64,000 nucleotides of DNA, taken from the NCBI RefSeq assembly GCF_000247815.1, contig NC_021673.1, forward strand, positions 51,840,138-51,904,137, given 5' to 3'. Shown piece after piece: positions 41,836 through 57,327 of this stretch (the first letter of the stretch is position 1; each line of letters opens with the position of its first letter). The DNA is from Ficedula albicollis (Eukaryota; Chordata; Aves; Passeriformes; Muscicapidae). The notes below the pieces were generated by a model. The model worked only from the letters and a program-made list of their open reading frames with translations, ran no database searches and had not been told where the DNA came from. The translations under genes were made by a program, and so were the position numbers.

Positions 41836-42011
41836 TATTAAAACCAGGTAGAAAGTGTCTTTATCTCTTCCATGACCCATCCCTCATAACTCTGGGGGTG
41901 ATATCCTCTGTTAATGGGCCAGCTGTTAAAACCAGGTGGGGCAGTTTTCTTTATTACATCCACAACCCATCCTTCCTCCATGGAGATATCTTCTGTTAAT
42001 GGGCCATTAAG
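41836..42011 (+). repeat. Diverged direct repeat at LTR 5' end, offset 88 bp
   Basis: Copy 1 (41836-41923) and copy 2 (41924-42011) share ttaaaaccaggt, gacccatcc/aacccatcc and tctgttaatgggcca. They are clearly less similar than the other tandem pairs. It may be an old duplication of the LTR start, or two partial LTR ends. Confidence 0.65.
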
Positions 42012-42513
42012 TCTCACTGTATGACTGATAAAATTACACCATCCCATTGGGAGATACTCCACCAAGGGGAAGGAACCAAGTATTTCCTACCTAAATAGAA
42101 ATCTGAAATTTGGAACATCAGAGCAACTTTTTTCCACTGGATTCCCAGAGGAAGACCAGGCCCATCTACACCACCACTAGACCTTGAGAGGAAAACACAC
42201 CCTTCTAAGGATCATTGCTTCAACAGAACCACATTAGTCACTCCAGGAAGACTGTGGCTACCATTTAATCAGACAACCTGACCAAAAGGGTGTCAGGTTG
42301 TATTCTGACTCTATCAGTGTTTTTTTTTTTTTTAATTGCTGCATTTTAATTTTATTTTCCTATTAAAGAACTGTTATTCCTATTCCCATATCTTTGTCTG
42401 AAAACCTCTCAATTTCAAAATTATAATAATTTGGAGGGAAGGGCTTTACATTCTCCATTTCAAAAAAGGCTCCTGCCTTCCTTAGCAGACACTGGTCTTT
42501 TCAAACCAAAACA
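41924..42513 (+). mobile_element. Probable solo LTR of an avian endogenous retrovirus
   Basis: It starts tgttaaaaccaggtgggg and ends caaaccaaaaca, compatible with TG...CA ends. Internal text includes gggagatactccaccaagg, cccagaggaagaccaggcc, a possible ATTAAA signal (42364) and ttattcctattcccatatct, which I associate with LTRs in bird genomes. No convincing target-site duplication is visible, possibly because both ends are involved in local duplications. The family is not certain. Confidence 0.55.
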
Positions 42514-43034
42514 AGCTTTATTTTGACATTGCAATAGTGAAAACAGTGCAGAGTCTGTGTCCCATGGTACTATAGCTCTATAAATGGCAGAAATAGGAAA
42601 GAGAAGTATCATTATAAAATATGGAAACATCCACAGGCAGGCAGCGGCCACAATTTAATCAGACAACCTGACCAAAAGGGTGTCAGGTTGTATTCTGACT
42701 CTATCAGTGTTTTTTTTTTTTTTAATTGCTGCATTTTAATTTTATTTTCCTATTAAAGAACTGTTATTCCTATTCCCATATCTTTGTCTGAAAACCTCTC
42801 AATTTCAAAATTATAATAATTTGGAGGGAAGGGCTTTACATTCTCCATTTCAAAAAAGGCTCCTGCCTTCCTTAGCAGACACTGGTCTTTTCAAACCAAA
42901 ACAAGCTTTATTTTGACATTGCAATAGTGAAAACAGTGCAGAGTCTGTGTCCCATGGTACTATAGCTCTATAAATGGCAGAAATAGGAAAGAGAAGTATC
43001 ATTATAAAATATGGAAACATCCACAGGCAGGCAG
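42263..43034 (+). repeat. Tandem duplication of LTR 3' part, unit 390 bp
   Basis: Copy 1 is 42263-42652 and copy 2 is 42653-43034. They look identical over almost their whole length, including the T13 run. The unit contains the 3' half of the LTR plus about 140 bp of flank ending at ccacaggcaggcag. It is therefore not a second LTR insertion. Confidence 0.93.
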
Positions 43035-44300
43035 AATATGTCTTCAGGAAACATAACTGGGTTTTTTGGGGGAGTTCCAAGGTGAGATAAGCATGAAGCT
43101 GACTAAACCTTGAAATTTTTATTTTATAGAAAAACCCCCAAATTCCAAACCAAATAATTATTTCAAAAACTAGAAGGATTACAAAAGTGAGATGTTGCCA
43201 GCTTTAGTTATGGCTGCCAGCCCTCTGACTGCACAGAAAAGAAAACCTGGAAACTGTTTTACACTTGAGTTTTCAGGAATCTGTACCATCAATGAGCACA
43301 GCAGGGCTGGCTGGGTGCCAGAAGCTCTCTACCAGCAGTGCAGTGGAATGATGTTTGGCCCCGCAGGGCAGCTCAAATCCAGGGACCCTGGAAAAATTCA
43401 CATCACAAACTGGTTCTGCACAATCTGACTGAAATCCACAGCAGATTTCAGAGAAGACAAGAGTTTTCAAAAATTTGTTCCTACTTTACCACATGGCCAT
43501 TTAAGGAAAAAAGACAAAACCTGAACTTCAATTCCTCTTTGCTGGTGAAACATTTCTTTGCTCCACACCTATGAAAATCTAACCCAACTGTGTCATGGAA
43601 ACTCAAAGAGCAAGGACAAGAGGATTGGGCAAAGGAGATTGCAAGAGACTTCAAGAAGAAGGGGGAAAAAAGATAGAAACATGCTAGGAAAACAGGTTGC
43701 AAAAGGAAAGAAAAATAGCAAATAAAGAGAAAAAAATTAATGCATCAGAAAGTAACAGATCTAGGTTATCTCCATTTTAGCTCAGCTTTGACAAGTTGCT
43801 GTACTTCATGTGTACTGTGGTGAGTAAAAATAAGTGATAGGAAGCAGTAATATTTTACTTGAAGAAACATTTCTTCATTCTCTCCATTGAACAGCACAAT
43901 CAATAACATTACAATTTGCATATTCTACTTTTTCCTTAAAAACAAACAAGTTCAAAGCAAACATTTCTACAGCATTATGCGTAATCACTTCACACAGAAA
44001 TGCTTCTGAATAGAAAAAAAAGTATCTGAAAGTAATTAAAAGCTATAGCAGGCATTTCCCTTATCACAAATGATGAAATTCTCAAATGATTCACCAGGTG
44101 CTGAATCTCATCTTTGAGATTTGTGGTTATAAAATGACCAGAATGCCTAAGAGCTCAGGATTAACGAGAAGTGGGATAAACTAAACATTATAATGCTGAT
44201 GATGGTGAGCTCATATAAACCTCATTCTATTATCAGTGCTAGCTGTAAATCCTAATTTCAGTGGCTATCCATATACTTCCCTCAGCCACATTTCTCTGTT

Positions 44301-44347
44301 TTATATAAATATATATATATATATATAATAAATATATATGTATATAA
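44301..44347. repeat. (AT)n microsatellite
   Basis: Near-pure AT dinucleotides with a small interruption (ataataaat). Confidence 0.93.
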
Positions 44348-46738
44348 CATCCATGTTATGTGTGTAGTGCTAAAAATTTCTAGAAAACTACTCACATACT
44401 CAAAGTAAGGAACATCTAGTTGCAGGCTTTCACTAGAACAGACTATACTTTTTTGTTCTATACTCAAAACATTTCCCAGCATTTTTTAATCAGATCACTT
44501 TTTCTGTTCACCTTACACCCTTATATTCTCTACTGATTCCTAGGAAGTTTACTTTCAAGTTCAAATTCTTTCTTTGTATGCTGAAAACATATTCTAACCA
44601 TGTATTCATTATAATTTAATGAATAATATCATGGAATTATCATTTCATGCAAAGACTAAAGCCAAAAGCTTATTTGCTGCCTTTTAGCCTTTCACATTTC
44701 CAAACAAAATTAAATGATTTAGCAACATAACATTATTGATCTTTATAACAAAATATGCCAACATTTTATAGCCTGAAAACTACCATTTTACTTAAAAAGA
44801 ACTCAACCTCCTCTACAGGAACTTTGATTTTTTTGTATTTTAATAAGAACTTCGAGAAATCTGTAGGTTTCAAAAAAAAAAATTTAAGGAATACTGTCAT
44901 GTTCTATTCACAGATAACTTGTAGGGATTTCAGTTCTGTATGATGCTCCAAGCAAATGTTTTTAAAACTTAAAGACAGAAAATTGAAGAGCAAGATATGA
45001 TACCTGAGCATAAATTTAGATACCTGAAAGAAAAATTACATGAGAATTAATTAAGGAAAATTGGAGAAAAATGAATGAGCTTCATTATCAAATTTGAATT
45101 TTAACGTAGTGAGGTTTGCAATGTTTCTTTTAAAAACAGAAACAAATGAAACTCCTATAGACAAGCAAACAAACACAAACCAAAAATCCCCGCACCCTCC
45201 CAGCTACTGCTTCCAGAACATGGCTCAGTATCTGGATGTAAGTGAAACATTATTTTACCTTCTGGCATTGTTGTAGGATACTATCTTTGTTTAATTTACT
45301 TTGAGTTATGAAGCCTAAAACAAAAGCCTTAACAAAGAAAGAACTACCTATCCATCTCACTCATATATCCCAAACCCAAGAATTAATTGCTTTTCTCATA
45401 CTTCTACATATAATTGTTCATCCTTTATGCACAGAAATATTACCAAATTATCTGAATTTTGCTAGGGAAACTCACTTATTTTCAGGACTGGACCACAACC
45501 CATTGCTGACTTTGTATGACTGGAATATTGCAATAGGACACCTGGCAATGCATATGTGTACAGACTGGAGGTTTTGTTTTTCTTTTGCCCAGAACTCCAT
45601 TTAATAACCCTATTACCCTAACCTTTAGACTCATGAACAAGGGACACAGATGTATGGATACTGTTAAATTTTACATTATGGGACATCACAGCATAGGCAC
45701 CAACAGTGTCACGTTTCTCTACATCCTGAAATTGAATACAATATTCCAGAGATATGTGAAATATCTCATTGGCAAAGACATTTTTCCCTTCTGGCGAAGA
45801 CACCAAACATAACATGGAAAAATTCTAAAACAGATATTTACAAAGCTCTAAATTATTTTAAGGACTGTATCTTGAAGAAGAAATTTCAGCCCCTATGCTG
45901 AACCATATAGATTTTATTCCACTTGACATAAAATGGGAACAATTCAAAAATCCTTTGAACCTAAGCTATACACACAAAATATTAAAATATCGTTAGGGTT
46001 GTAAAGTCAACACTGCTAGTCGAAGTTATGTTTCCTGCAGGCTCTTAATGAATTGCTGAATATCATTATGATATTAATTTATTTACATAATTACCTGCTA
46101 TTAATTCCCCAGAGAGTCATACAATCCCCGGAGAGAAAACTGTTATTATTCATCCTGATACACTAAACAACTGAGGCTGAAATACCTTGAGGTTTTGGGA
46201 AAGTTTGTTTTGTTTTTTTTTTTTCACTTTTAACCGTATCTAAATTCAAAAGGAAAAAACACATGAGCTTGATTTGGAAAATTTTGCCAATGGAAGTCTG
46301 TCCTAGTCTTTCACAATTTGTTCCCAAGATTTAGTATCCAGCATTTACACTTTGATTTAAATCGAGAATATACAACCTTCCCACCACTGAATAACATTCC
46401 ATCTTTGTTGTTAAGATTAACTGATTGCATTATTAGTAAAAGTTTCTTAATACTTTGGGGAGTAAACATTATCTTGCCCTTAGTCTTAAATAAACTAAAC
46501 AGATTTTAACACTTAGACACTGCAGGACCAACTCCAGCAGCAGCTTGGGTTTTCATAAGAAATAAGACTGGTATCTTTAAGATAGCTCCTTTGTTTGCAG
46601 AGAGAATGAAGTAACACACTGCATCCAAGCATGTGGACTGCCAGATGGGAATGGGTCATCTTCCATGAAGGTAACAGACAGGGTGTGCCCTACAGCACAG
46701 GTGCTGGATTCTCTTTGGGACAGTTCCCATGTGATGCT

Positions 46739-46875
46739 AGTCACAAAAAAAATTTTGGTAGCTCCTAGTACAATTCCAGAGAGACACAAAATGATTAGGT
46801 AGGGCAACTGAGTCACAAAAAAAAATTTGGTAGCTCCTAGAACAATTCCAGAGAGACACAAAATGATTAGGTAGT
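46739..46875 (+). repeat. Tandem duplication, unit 72 bp
   Basis: Copies at 46739-46810 and 46811-46875 share tttggtagctcctag and ccagagagacacaaaatgat, with one substitution and an A/T-run change. Confidence 0.95.
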
Positions 46876-47629
46876 TTTGACTTAATCTTTCACTGTCTCT
46901 GCTCTACATATAAAATATGGAGTAAAAATTAAATTATTTTATGGGGTTGTAAAAATAAAATAATTCTTATTAAGCACCTAGTCAAATATTCACATGGGTG
47001 TCTAAATTAGAAAGCTGAGCCTTTTGTGGTCAGTGAAGCAAAGTGGGAGATAGGAACTAAATTAAAATGTTGCCACTCTTCAGTTGCACAGTGAAATATA
47101 AATTTTCCTGGGTACAATATAAATGTATTCTACAAAATAAAGAATGTGATAAACACCTTAGTTCCAAAAATTGCCCACTGACTGATTCATGTCAAAAGAA
47201 AAAGAATACAAAAATCAATGTGAAATGATTGTACAGACAGAATAAAATCTGCTTTTGTTTACAGGAGTTGTGAGATTTTATTCATTATTACACAAAAAAA
47301 TTACTTCTGCTGCATCTTCTATAGAATGAAAGAGAGACAGGAAGAATGTGTTTCCAAAATGCCTAGGCACAGTTGCAATCATTACTGAAATAATGACAGC
47401 AACAGCTCTCTGATCACTGGCTGGCAGTCCACAGAGCTCAGCAGTAACAGGAGACTCTCACCTTGAGAAGAAGGTCAAACACAGAGGAACTCAGAGCGAC
47501 CCTTAATTTCTTTCCCTCTCTACTACTGATGTATTTAGAAACTTTTGCACAGTTTGATGATTTTAGTAATTTTCAGAACAGTGTTTACTCCTTGTGCATC
47601 ACTCTTGTCTCAAAGCTTCTCGTATCTCT

Positions 47630-47765
47630 TCTGCACGGCCCCACGGCGCTACTGGGTTACTTGCTGCGCAAACAGTTGAGGCTGTTAGCAGGGGCTGCAC
47701 TTAGGAGAGGAAAGCACAAACTCAGGAATGCCATTCCACACCCCCGACTTAGCGCTCTGGATTAA
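47630..47765. other. Local CpG-containing island-like stretch
   Basis: About 135 bp with around nine CpG (for example cacggccccacggcgc, ctgcgcaaac, cccgacttagcgctc) in otherwise CpG-poor intron. No coding match or transposon end is recognised. It may be a fragment of a younger mobile element or a regulatory patch. Confidence 0.4.
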
Positions 47766-50700
47766 AAGACTGAAGCTCCTTGCAGGAAAAAGTACAAAGA
47801 CAAAATCTGTTTTAAATACTATTGAGAATCATCTATCTTCAGTAAGGACATAGCAACTAAAGAAAGCTTTTTATCTCTTAATTGGTTACATATCAATCTA
47901 AACAGAAATCTTTGTTCATAATAGAAAATACTGATTTGTGACTTCAGTTTATAACTATAAATAAAAGTTACTGCACTTGCTAGTTTTATAGTCTTTTATT
48001 TTGAGTCATATCTAAATCAGGATGGTCAATTTTAAGATGAAATTTTCTCGGTTTTGAATAGTTTTCATTGCATAGTTTTATTCACAGAAGAGTCCAGAGA
48101 GTGCTTTCCAGATTATTGCAATTCTGACTAGACTATTAGCACGCAAGAAATAACTGTGAAACAAAACTTTTCATATCTGAAATAGTTGCAAGAATACAAT
48201 TGCAAATCAATCAGTGAGGAGTAAAGTCTGGTTATTCTGTATTAATGTATAAAGCTAATACTGTAAACTAAGATAAAATAAACAAACTTTGAACACAAAA
48301 TTTAAATGATCAGGTGTTTTTCTTGTATACTTTCAGTATCTATTTAATTCTGGGATTTAGTTAACTGCAAATAACACATATTATCCATGATTCAGATAAG
48401 CTTCCCAGTAATAGGAAGTAAGACTGCATTTTAAAAAAGCAAATAAGCTGTCTTTGAACATGTTTCAACTGTCCTTAAATAAAATTAAACATTACAAAAT
48501 TGATTTAAAATTATAAAAACATAAAAAGTATGCATTTGAAATAATATTGAATATTTTTGTTTTGTTTTTGCATGCTTCCAAGTTGCAATATTTATGAAAT
48601 AAATGGAGTTCACATATAATATTAAGTCAAAATTTAGCAAAAAATTACTAAAGAAAATGAAAAACAAAAATAACACTATTGCCATCTAACGCTAACATGT
48701 TTCAGATTCTGGCTGTAGCTGCAGTACATCAAGATAAAAGAAAATAAAAGTAACTTATCTAAAATACTTCACATATACTAAAGTTAATAATTCCAAAGGG
48801 TGCAACTATCAGTGATGCAGGTATCAATGTCTTCTATGATACAAGAAATCACTAATCATTTTCCTTTCCTTTTCTCCTATTCACCCTAGGCAGAGCCCAT
48901 ACTCTAAAAATCATGATCTTCAGTTAAGATTTTCCTGACACAAGTTCGCAAGTTTATAACCTTCTGGTCTGTGACCCAGGACAACAGCAAAAAAAATTAA
49001 TCAAAACGTAACTATGAGAAATGTCAATGAAAAATGTGTAGATCCTTTCTAAAATACAGTACAAGGCTAGAAGGGCTTTAGATGCAGAAAATCCTAAGCA
49101 AAATGGCATGCAAGCAAACACAAAATACTTGTCTCAGGAAGAATACCTGGAATAGAAATCCTCAGAATAATCCTTTCAAACTGATCAAAGGAATATTACA
49201 AGAAATCCCCAAAGGTAGAATTACAATATGTGACAGTCTTCAAACATACCTGCTTGTCCTTCAACATGCATTCGACAGATGCTCATCTTTCAAGGGAAAT
49301 AAGAACAGTTTTACACTTGGCTTTTTGAAATTATACCAAAAAGCCACAAGAATATTTTATAAAGGAATGTAGAAAGAAGTATCTGAATTGTAAGAAGCTA
49401 CATCTTTCTTCAGGGATTTCTTTTTTTTTTTTTTTTTTTCCTGCTGAGTAAGACTGAAAGAATTTTGTAAGAAATGCAGAATTCTTGTGTTTCTGTTCAA
49501 GTCCATTCTCAGCCTTCATACAGAAAAGTGCCTGGTATCTCTATGAGAAGTTTAGAGTAAGAAGTAATCTTTGATTTAAAATCCCTATGAATTTAGTAAA
49601 CTGTTAGATGTCTTAACAAAAGAGAGAGTAATGGAATAAAAAATACCGAAGGTCCTATTTTTGTTTTAAATGGTATAATTTGATTTCAACCCATTACCTC
49701 TTTTGTAACTGTATGCTTGTGGAAGTGGGGTTTTTTCCCCTTTTGCAGAGATAATCTGCATCTATTATTTCCATATGATGTTGTTTTGTTCAGGTTCACA
49801 TCAACTACTACTCTGAAGGTGACTGTATAGACATCTTTAGTTGAAATGCCTTCAAATGGCTTTAACATCTGAAATAGGACTTGTATAAATCAAAACCCTT
49901 GTTTAATAATCATCAAAGGTAAATCTAGTTTGAAAACAATAATTGAAAGAGGGAAGGGTTTTAAAATTTTGATTACCTGTCCACTTCTTTCCTTACAATT
50001 CATTAAACAAGTAGTAAAGTGATGCAATGGCCTAATTTTCTTTCAGCAGAAACTTCCTAAATTTAATTTTAATCTGTGCCATAAATCTTGGTGGATTGAA
50101 CATTAGAGTCAATTGATTACTAGTTGCGTGCAAGTCATTTTTTTTCCGCACAAACATTGGCAATTTTATCTGACTCGGATATTTCTGGTTTATTTTTGGC
50201 AGCCAGGATACATACTTCCCTGGCCAAGGAGGCAGTGACATTTTGAGTTCAGCATAACTTCATTGCAGTCTTCTATCACTGAGCAGGATTGACAGCCTCC
50301 AAGACCACTAACTTAAGAATTAGATGTCAATAGAGCAACACTGTTGTTAGTAACAGCCACATGTTTTATTACTTACTTAGAAGGAGAAGGTGCAAATTCT
50401 GATGTACAAAGATCTTCATTACTTGAGTACAATACTTGTCTTACATGATTCTGATTGCCTGTGACAAGGATTTGCTGCAGCACAGAGAAGATGGTTGTGG
50501 CTCTGTTTTTACGCAAATTGATCAGGAAAAGGCTGGCAGATACTTAGTGAATCTTCTTGCTTATTATTTTTTTTTTTTTCCCAAAGCTACAGCACACTGA
50601 TACTGCTGTTTTCCAGTAAGGGAAAGTGTTTCTAGCATCACCAGCTTTAGTACAGTGAAGACACCATTATCTTGTTGCTATTAGTCTGTTATATCCCTTC

Positions 50701-51220
50701 CTCTAAACCAAATACAAGAGAAATCAAAAACATCCTTTTGTGGATATTTATAGGAAGGAGGAGTGGAAAGACAAAGGTACCAGGATCTCCCTATCTTTCC
50801 CTTTCCCTGACTTCTAGACTTAGTTACTGCCTGAGAGTATTTTTTAAACAAGCCTGCAAGTGCTCAGAACGAATTTGGAGCTCTTCAGATGAAAGAGGCC
50901 ATCAAAATGTTACTCTGTTTCTCTACAGGATCACAGAAAGCACCTGCAGGAAATGCCTTTTGACATTTGATAAAACTCCGTAAAAACGTGTAATAGCATA
51001 AGCACAGCAGCCAGGAATGACTGCTGGCAGTTGTGCTTTGCTGCTTGCTTACTGTGTGAGCTGAGACTGACATCCCAATGCCTTTGAAGCTCATTCTGTC
51101 TGTACGACAGAGATAATTCTCTCAGAAGTGTTTGTTGAGAATTAACTAACTATTATTTATGCACTAATCCTTTAAAAAAACCCCAATCCATTCACTGTTT
51201 TTTTCATCCCTGGCTTGCAC

Positions 51221-51241
51221 TATTATTATTATTATTATTAT
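51221..51241. repeat. (TTA)n microsatellite, about 7 units
   Basis: Pure TAT/TTA triplets directly abut the poly-G tract. The real locus may simply be a longer triplet microsatellite that failed in sequencing. Confidence 0.95.
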
Positions 51242-54109
<2,868 letters not shown>

Positions 54110-54360
54110 GAGGCGGCAGCAGAGACATCAGTGGCTGCTGAGGTCAGTCTTGTGGGGTCTGTTGGATTGTGCTGTACGGGAGGATCCCAAGCTCAGGGAC
54201 ACCTGATCAGCTGCCCAAAACCCCCTCAGGACCCTGCAGCCCTCGGGAGTCCTCCAGGTAAGGGGGAGGCATTGCCAGGAGCCATTTTCAGGGTGTTGCC
54301 ATTTAAACATTTCCAGGGGGTTGGAGCAACCATGAGGACAGCAGAGTGGGCAAACAGGGT

Positions 54361-54873
54361 GTGGCACGTTAGAAGGGTATGGGACATGAGAAACTTGTGG
54401 CACAGCAGTTTGCACACGTTAGTGCAGACAGGTCACAAAGGTAGGGCACAGAAAGTAGGGAGTGAGTCATCATCAATCAGACATTCCACTGGAATGGAAG
54501 GTTTTAGGCTTTTTAGAAAAGAGAAGCTAGGGAGACAAGTAGAGCGTGTAGCCCTCTATGTCAATTACCGGCTAGAGAGTATGGAACTCAGGGAAGGATG
54601 AAGATTCAGCTGAGAGCGTGGCACATTAGAAGGGTATGGGACATGAGAAAGTTGTGGCACAGCAGTTTGCACACTTTAATGCAGACAGGTCACAAAGGTA
54701 GGGCACAGAAAGTAGGGAGTGAGTCATCATCAATCAGACATTCCACTGGAATGGAAGGTTTTAGGCTTTTTAGAAAAGAGAAGCTAGGGAGACAAGTAGA
54801 GCGTGTAGCCCTCTATGTCAATTACCGGCTAGAGAGTATGGAACTCAGGGAAGGATGAAGATTCAGCTGAGAG
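54361..54873 (+). repeat. Tandem duplication inside CR1, unit 257 bp
   Basis: Copy 1 is 54361-54617 and copy 2 is 54618-54873. Both contain the endonuclease-region peptide MEGFRLFRKEKLG. They differ at about four positions near the start and look identical afterwards. The duplication is far younger than the CR1 insertion. Confidence 0.9.
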
Positions 54874-55178
54874 TTCATGGGTGAGGACTGAAGGGAGGGC
54901 AGGGACAGGGGATGTTATAGTGAGGGCCTGTATCAGTCCAATCAGCAGGATGGTGCAGATGAAGTCCTCTATAGGCAGACAGGAGTGGCCTCACACTAAA
55001 AAGCTCTGGTCCTCATGCACGATTTCAACCACCTGGTATCTGTTGGAGGGAGAACATGGCACGGCACAAGCAATCCCAGAGCTTCCTCAAAGGGGTTAAC
55101 AACTTGCTTAGACAAGTGATTGAGAATCCAATAAGAAGTTGACACACTGGACCTTGTGCCCACCAAGAGGAAGGAGCT

Positions 55179-56442
55179 GATGGAGAGTGTAGTGCTTCAA
55201 AGCAGCCCTGGCTACAGTGACCAGGAGATGGTGTTTATGATCCTGATGATGGTGAGGAGGGCACACAGCAAGCTCAAGTCCTTGGACTTCAGAAGAGCAG
55301 ACTTTGGCTTCTCCAAGGACTATTTGATATAGTCCCATTGGATAGAGCCCTGGAAGGCAAGGGGGTTCAAGAATGTTGGCTGAATTTCAAGGATCCCTTC
55401 CTCTAAGCTCAGGAGCAAGGTATCTCAACAAGAAGACTGACCAAAATTCCAGGAGGCCGCTATGGATAAGGAGCTGCTGTGCAAACTCAAAGAGAGAAAA
55501 AAGCTTTCAGAAAGCAGACATGAGGACAGGTGGTCTGAGAGGAATTCTGGAAAATTGTATGGGAAGCTAGGGACAAGGTTAGGGAAGCCAAAGCCCAGTT
55601 AGAATTGAGTATGGCCAGGGTTATTAAGGATAAGAGGAAAGGCTTTACAAGTATGTTGCAAACAGGAGAAAGGTTAGGGATAATGTGGGCCCCCTCTAGG
55701 AGGAAATTGGGCACCTGACTACCCTGTACAAATAGAAGGCTGAGGTTCTCAACAGCTTCTATGCCTCAGTCTTCAATGGCAAGTGCTGTAGCTATGCCAC
55801 CCAAGTCAAGGATGGAGAGTGTAGTGCTTCAAAGCAGCCCTGGCTACAGTGACCAGGAGATGGTGTTTATGATCCTGATGATGGTGAGGAGGGCACACAG
55901 CAAGCTCAAGTCCTTGGACTTCAGAAGAGCAGACTTTGGCTTCTCCAAGGACTATTTGATATAGTCCCATTGGATAGAGCCCTGGAAGGCAAGGGGGTTC
56001 AAGAATGTTGGCTGAATTTCAAGGATCCCTTCCTCTAAGCTCAGGAGCAAGGTATCTCAACAAGAAGACTGACCAAAATTCCAGGAGGCCGCTATGGATA
56101 AGGAGCTGCTGTGCAAACTCAAAGAGAGAAAAAAGCTTTCAGAAAGCAGACATGAGGACAGGTGGTCTGAGAGGAATTCTGGAAAATTGTATGGGAAGCT
56201 AGGGACAAGGTTAGGGAAGCCAAAGCCCAGTTAGAATTGAGTATGGCCAGGGTTATTAAGGATAAGAGGAAAGGCTTTACAAGTATGTTGCAAACAGGAG
56301 AAAGGTTAGGGATAATGTGGGCCCCCTCTAGGAGGAAATTGGGCACCTGACTACCCTGTACAAATAGAAGGCTGAGGTTCTCAACAGCTTCTATGCCTCA
56401 GTCTTCAATGGCAAGTGCTGTAGCTATGCCACCCAAGTCAAG
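55179..56442 (+). repeat. Tandem duplication inside CR1, unit 632 bp
   Basis: Copy 1 is 55179-55810 and copy 2 is 55811-56442. I see no differences between them, although the CR1 itself is heavily eroded. The unit covers the end of the endonuclease region and the linker before the RT. No CR1 has this organisation, so it arose after insertion or during assembly. Confidence 0.93.
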
Positions 56443-56805
56443 AAAGGAAATTGCAGGGACTGGGAGAATGAAAGCACTGAGCCCATCTGTAGGAGAGGAT
56501 CAGAGACTGTCTAAGGAACCTGAGTGCGCACAAGTCAATGGGACCCAATGAGGTTCATTTGTGGGTCCTGAGGGAGCCAGGAGATGAAGGCACTAAGCTA
56601 CCACCCATCATTTTTGAAAAATCCTGGCAGTTAGGTAAATTCCTTGTTGACTGGAAAAAGGGAAATGTAACTCCCATTTTTAAAAAATGAAAAGCAGAAG
56701 ACCTGAGGAACTACAGACCAATCAATCTCACCTCTATGATAGGCAAGATCATGAAGCATATTCTCCTGTAAATTATACTAAAGTACAAGGAAAAGAAGCA
56801 TGTGA

Positions 56806-57327
56806 TTGGTAATAGGTGGCTTCACAAAAGGGAAATCATGCCTGACAAGACTGGTGACCTTCTACGACAGGGCTAGAGCACTGTTGGACAGAGACAGAAC
56901 AGACATTGCCTATCTGGACTTATGCCAAGTGTTTGATACTGCCTTACAGGACATCCTTGCCTCCAAGTTAGAGAGATATGAATTTGATGGATGGACCATT
57001 GGGTGGATAAAGAACTGGCTGAGTGACAGAGAGTCCACACCAACACCAGTAATGAGTAGTGCTCCTCTGGGGTTGGTACTGGGACCAATGTTTCACAACA
57101 TTTTTGGCAGTGGCACGGACAGTGGGATCAGGTACACCTTCAGAAAGCTTGCTGATGGCACCAAGCACCATGGTGGTGCAGTTGACACACCGGAAGGAAG
57201 GGATAATGCTGTCCAGAGGGACCTTGACAGGCTTGGGAGATGCTTTGCTCCAGCAAAGCAAAGCCCAAGGTCCTACACGTGGGTCACAGCAATCCCAGAC
57301 ACACCAATGGGTTGGGCAGAGAAGTGA
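56806..57327 (+). pseudogene. CR1 ORF2 reverse-transcriptase fragment (dead)
   Basis: This is the longest open piece of the CR1, 173 codons in one frame. It covers RT blocks from FTKGKSCLT through the YLDL...FDT motif-A region (one catalytic Asp retained) to the motif-C region. There the usual F-A-D-D is L-A-D-G, losing the second catalytic Asp. The expected GVPQGSVLGP block is reduced to APLGLVLGP. No in-frame endonuclease lies upstream. This is a fossil, not a host gene. Confidence 0.9.

Larger units (their letters stand above)
43035..51220. other. Intronic sequence, little recognised
   Basis: Aside from the AT microsatellite (44.3 kb), the 72-bp duplication (46.7 kb) and the CpG-containing stretch (47.6 kb), nothing could be assigned. 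Chance frames stay below about 105 codons. Confidence 0.6.

Noticed and set aside
41836..43034. Two complete LTRs flanking a provirus
   Set aside because: The second copy contains only the 3' part of the LTR plus non-LTR flank, and there is no room for internal genes.
54131..54601. 156-codon frame as a host gene
   Set aside because: Its C-terminal part matches the CR1 endonuclease region and its end is duplicated downstream with the CR1.
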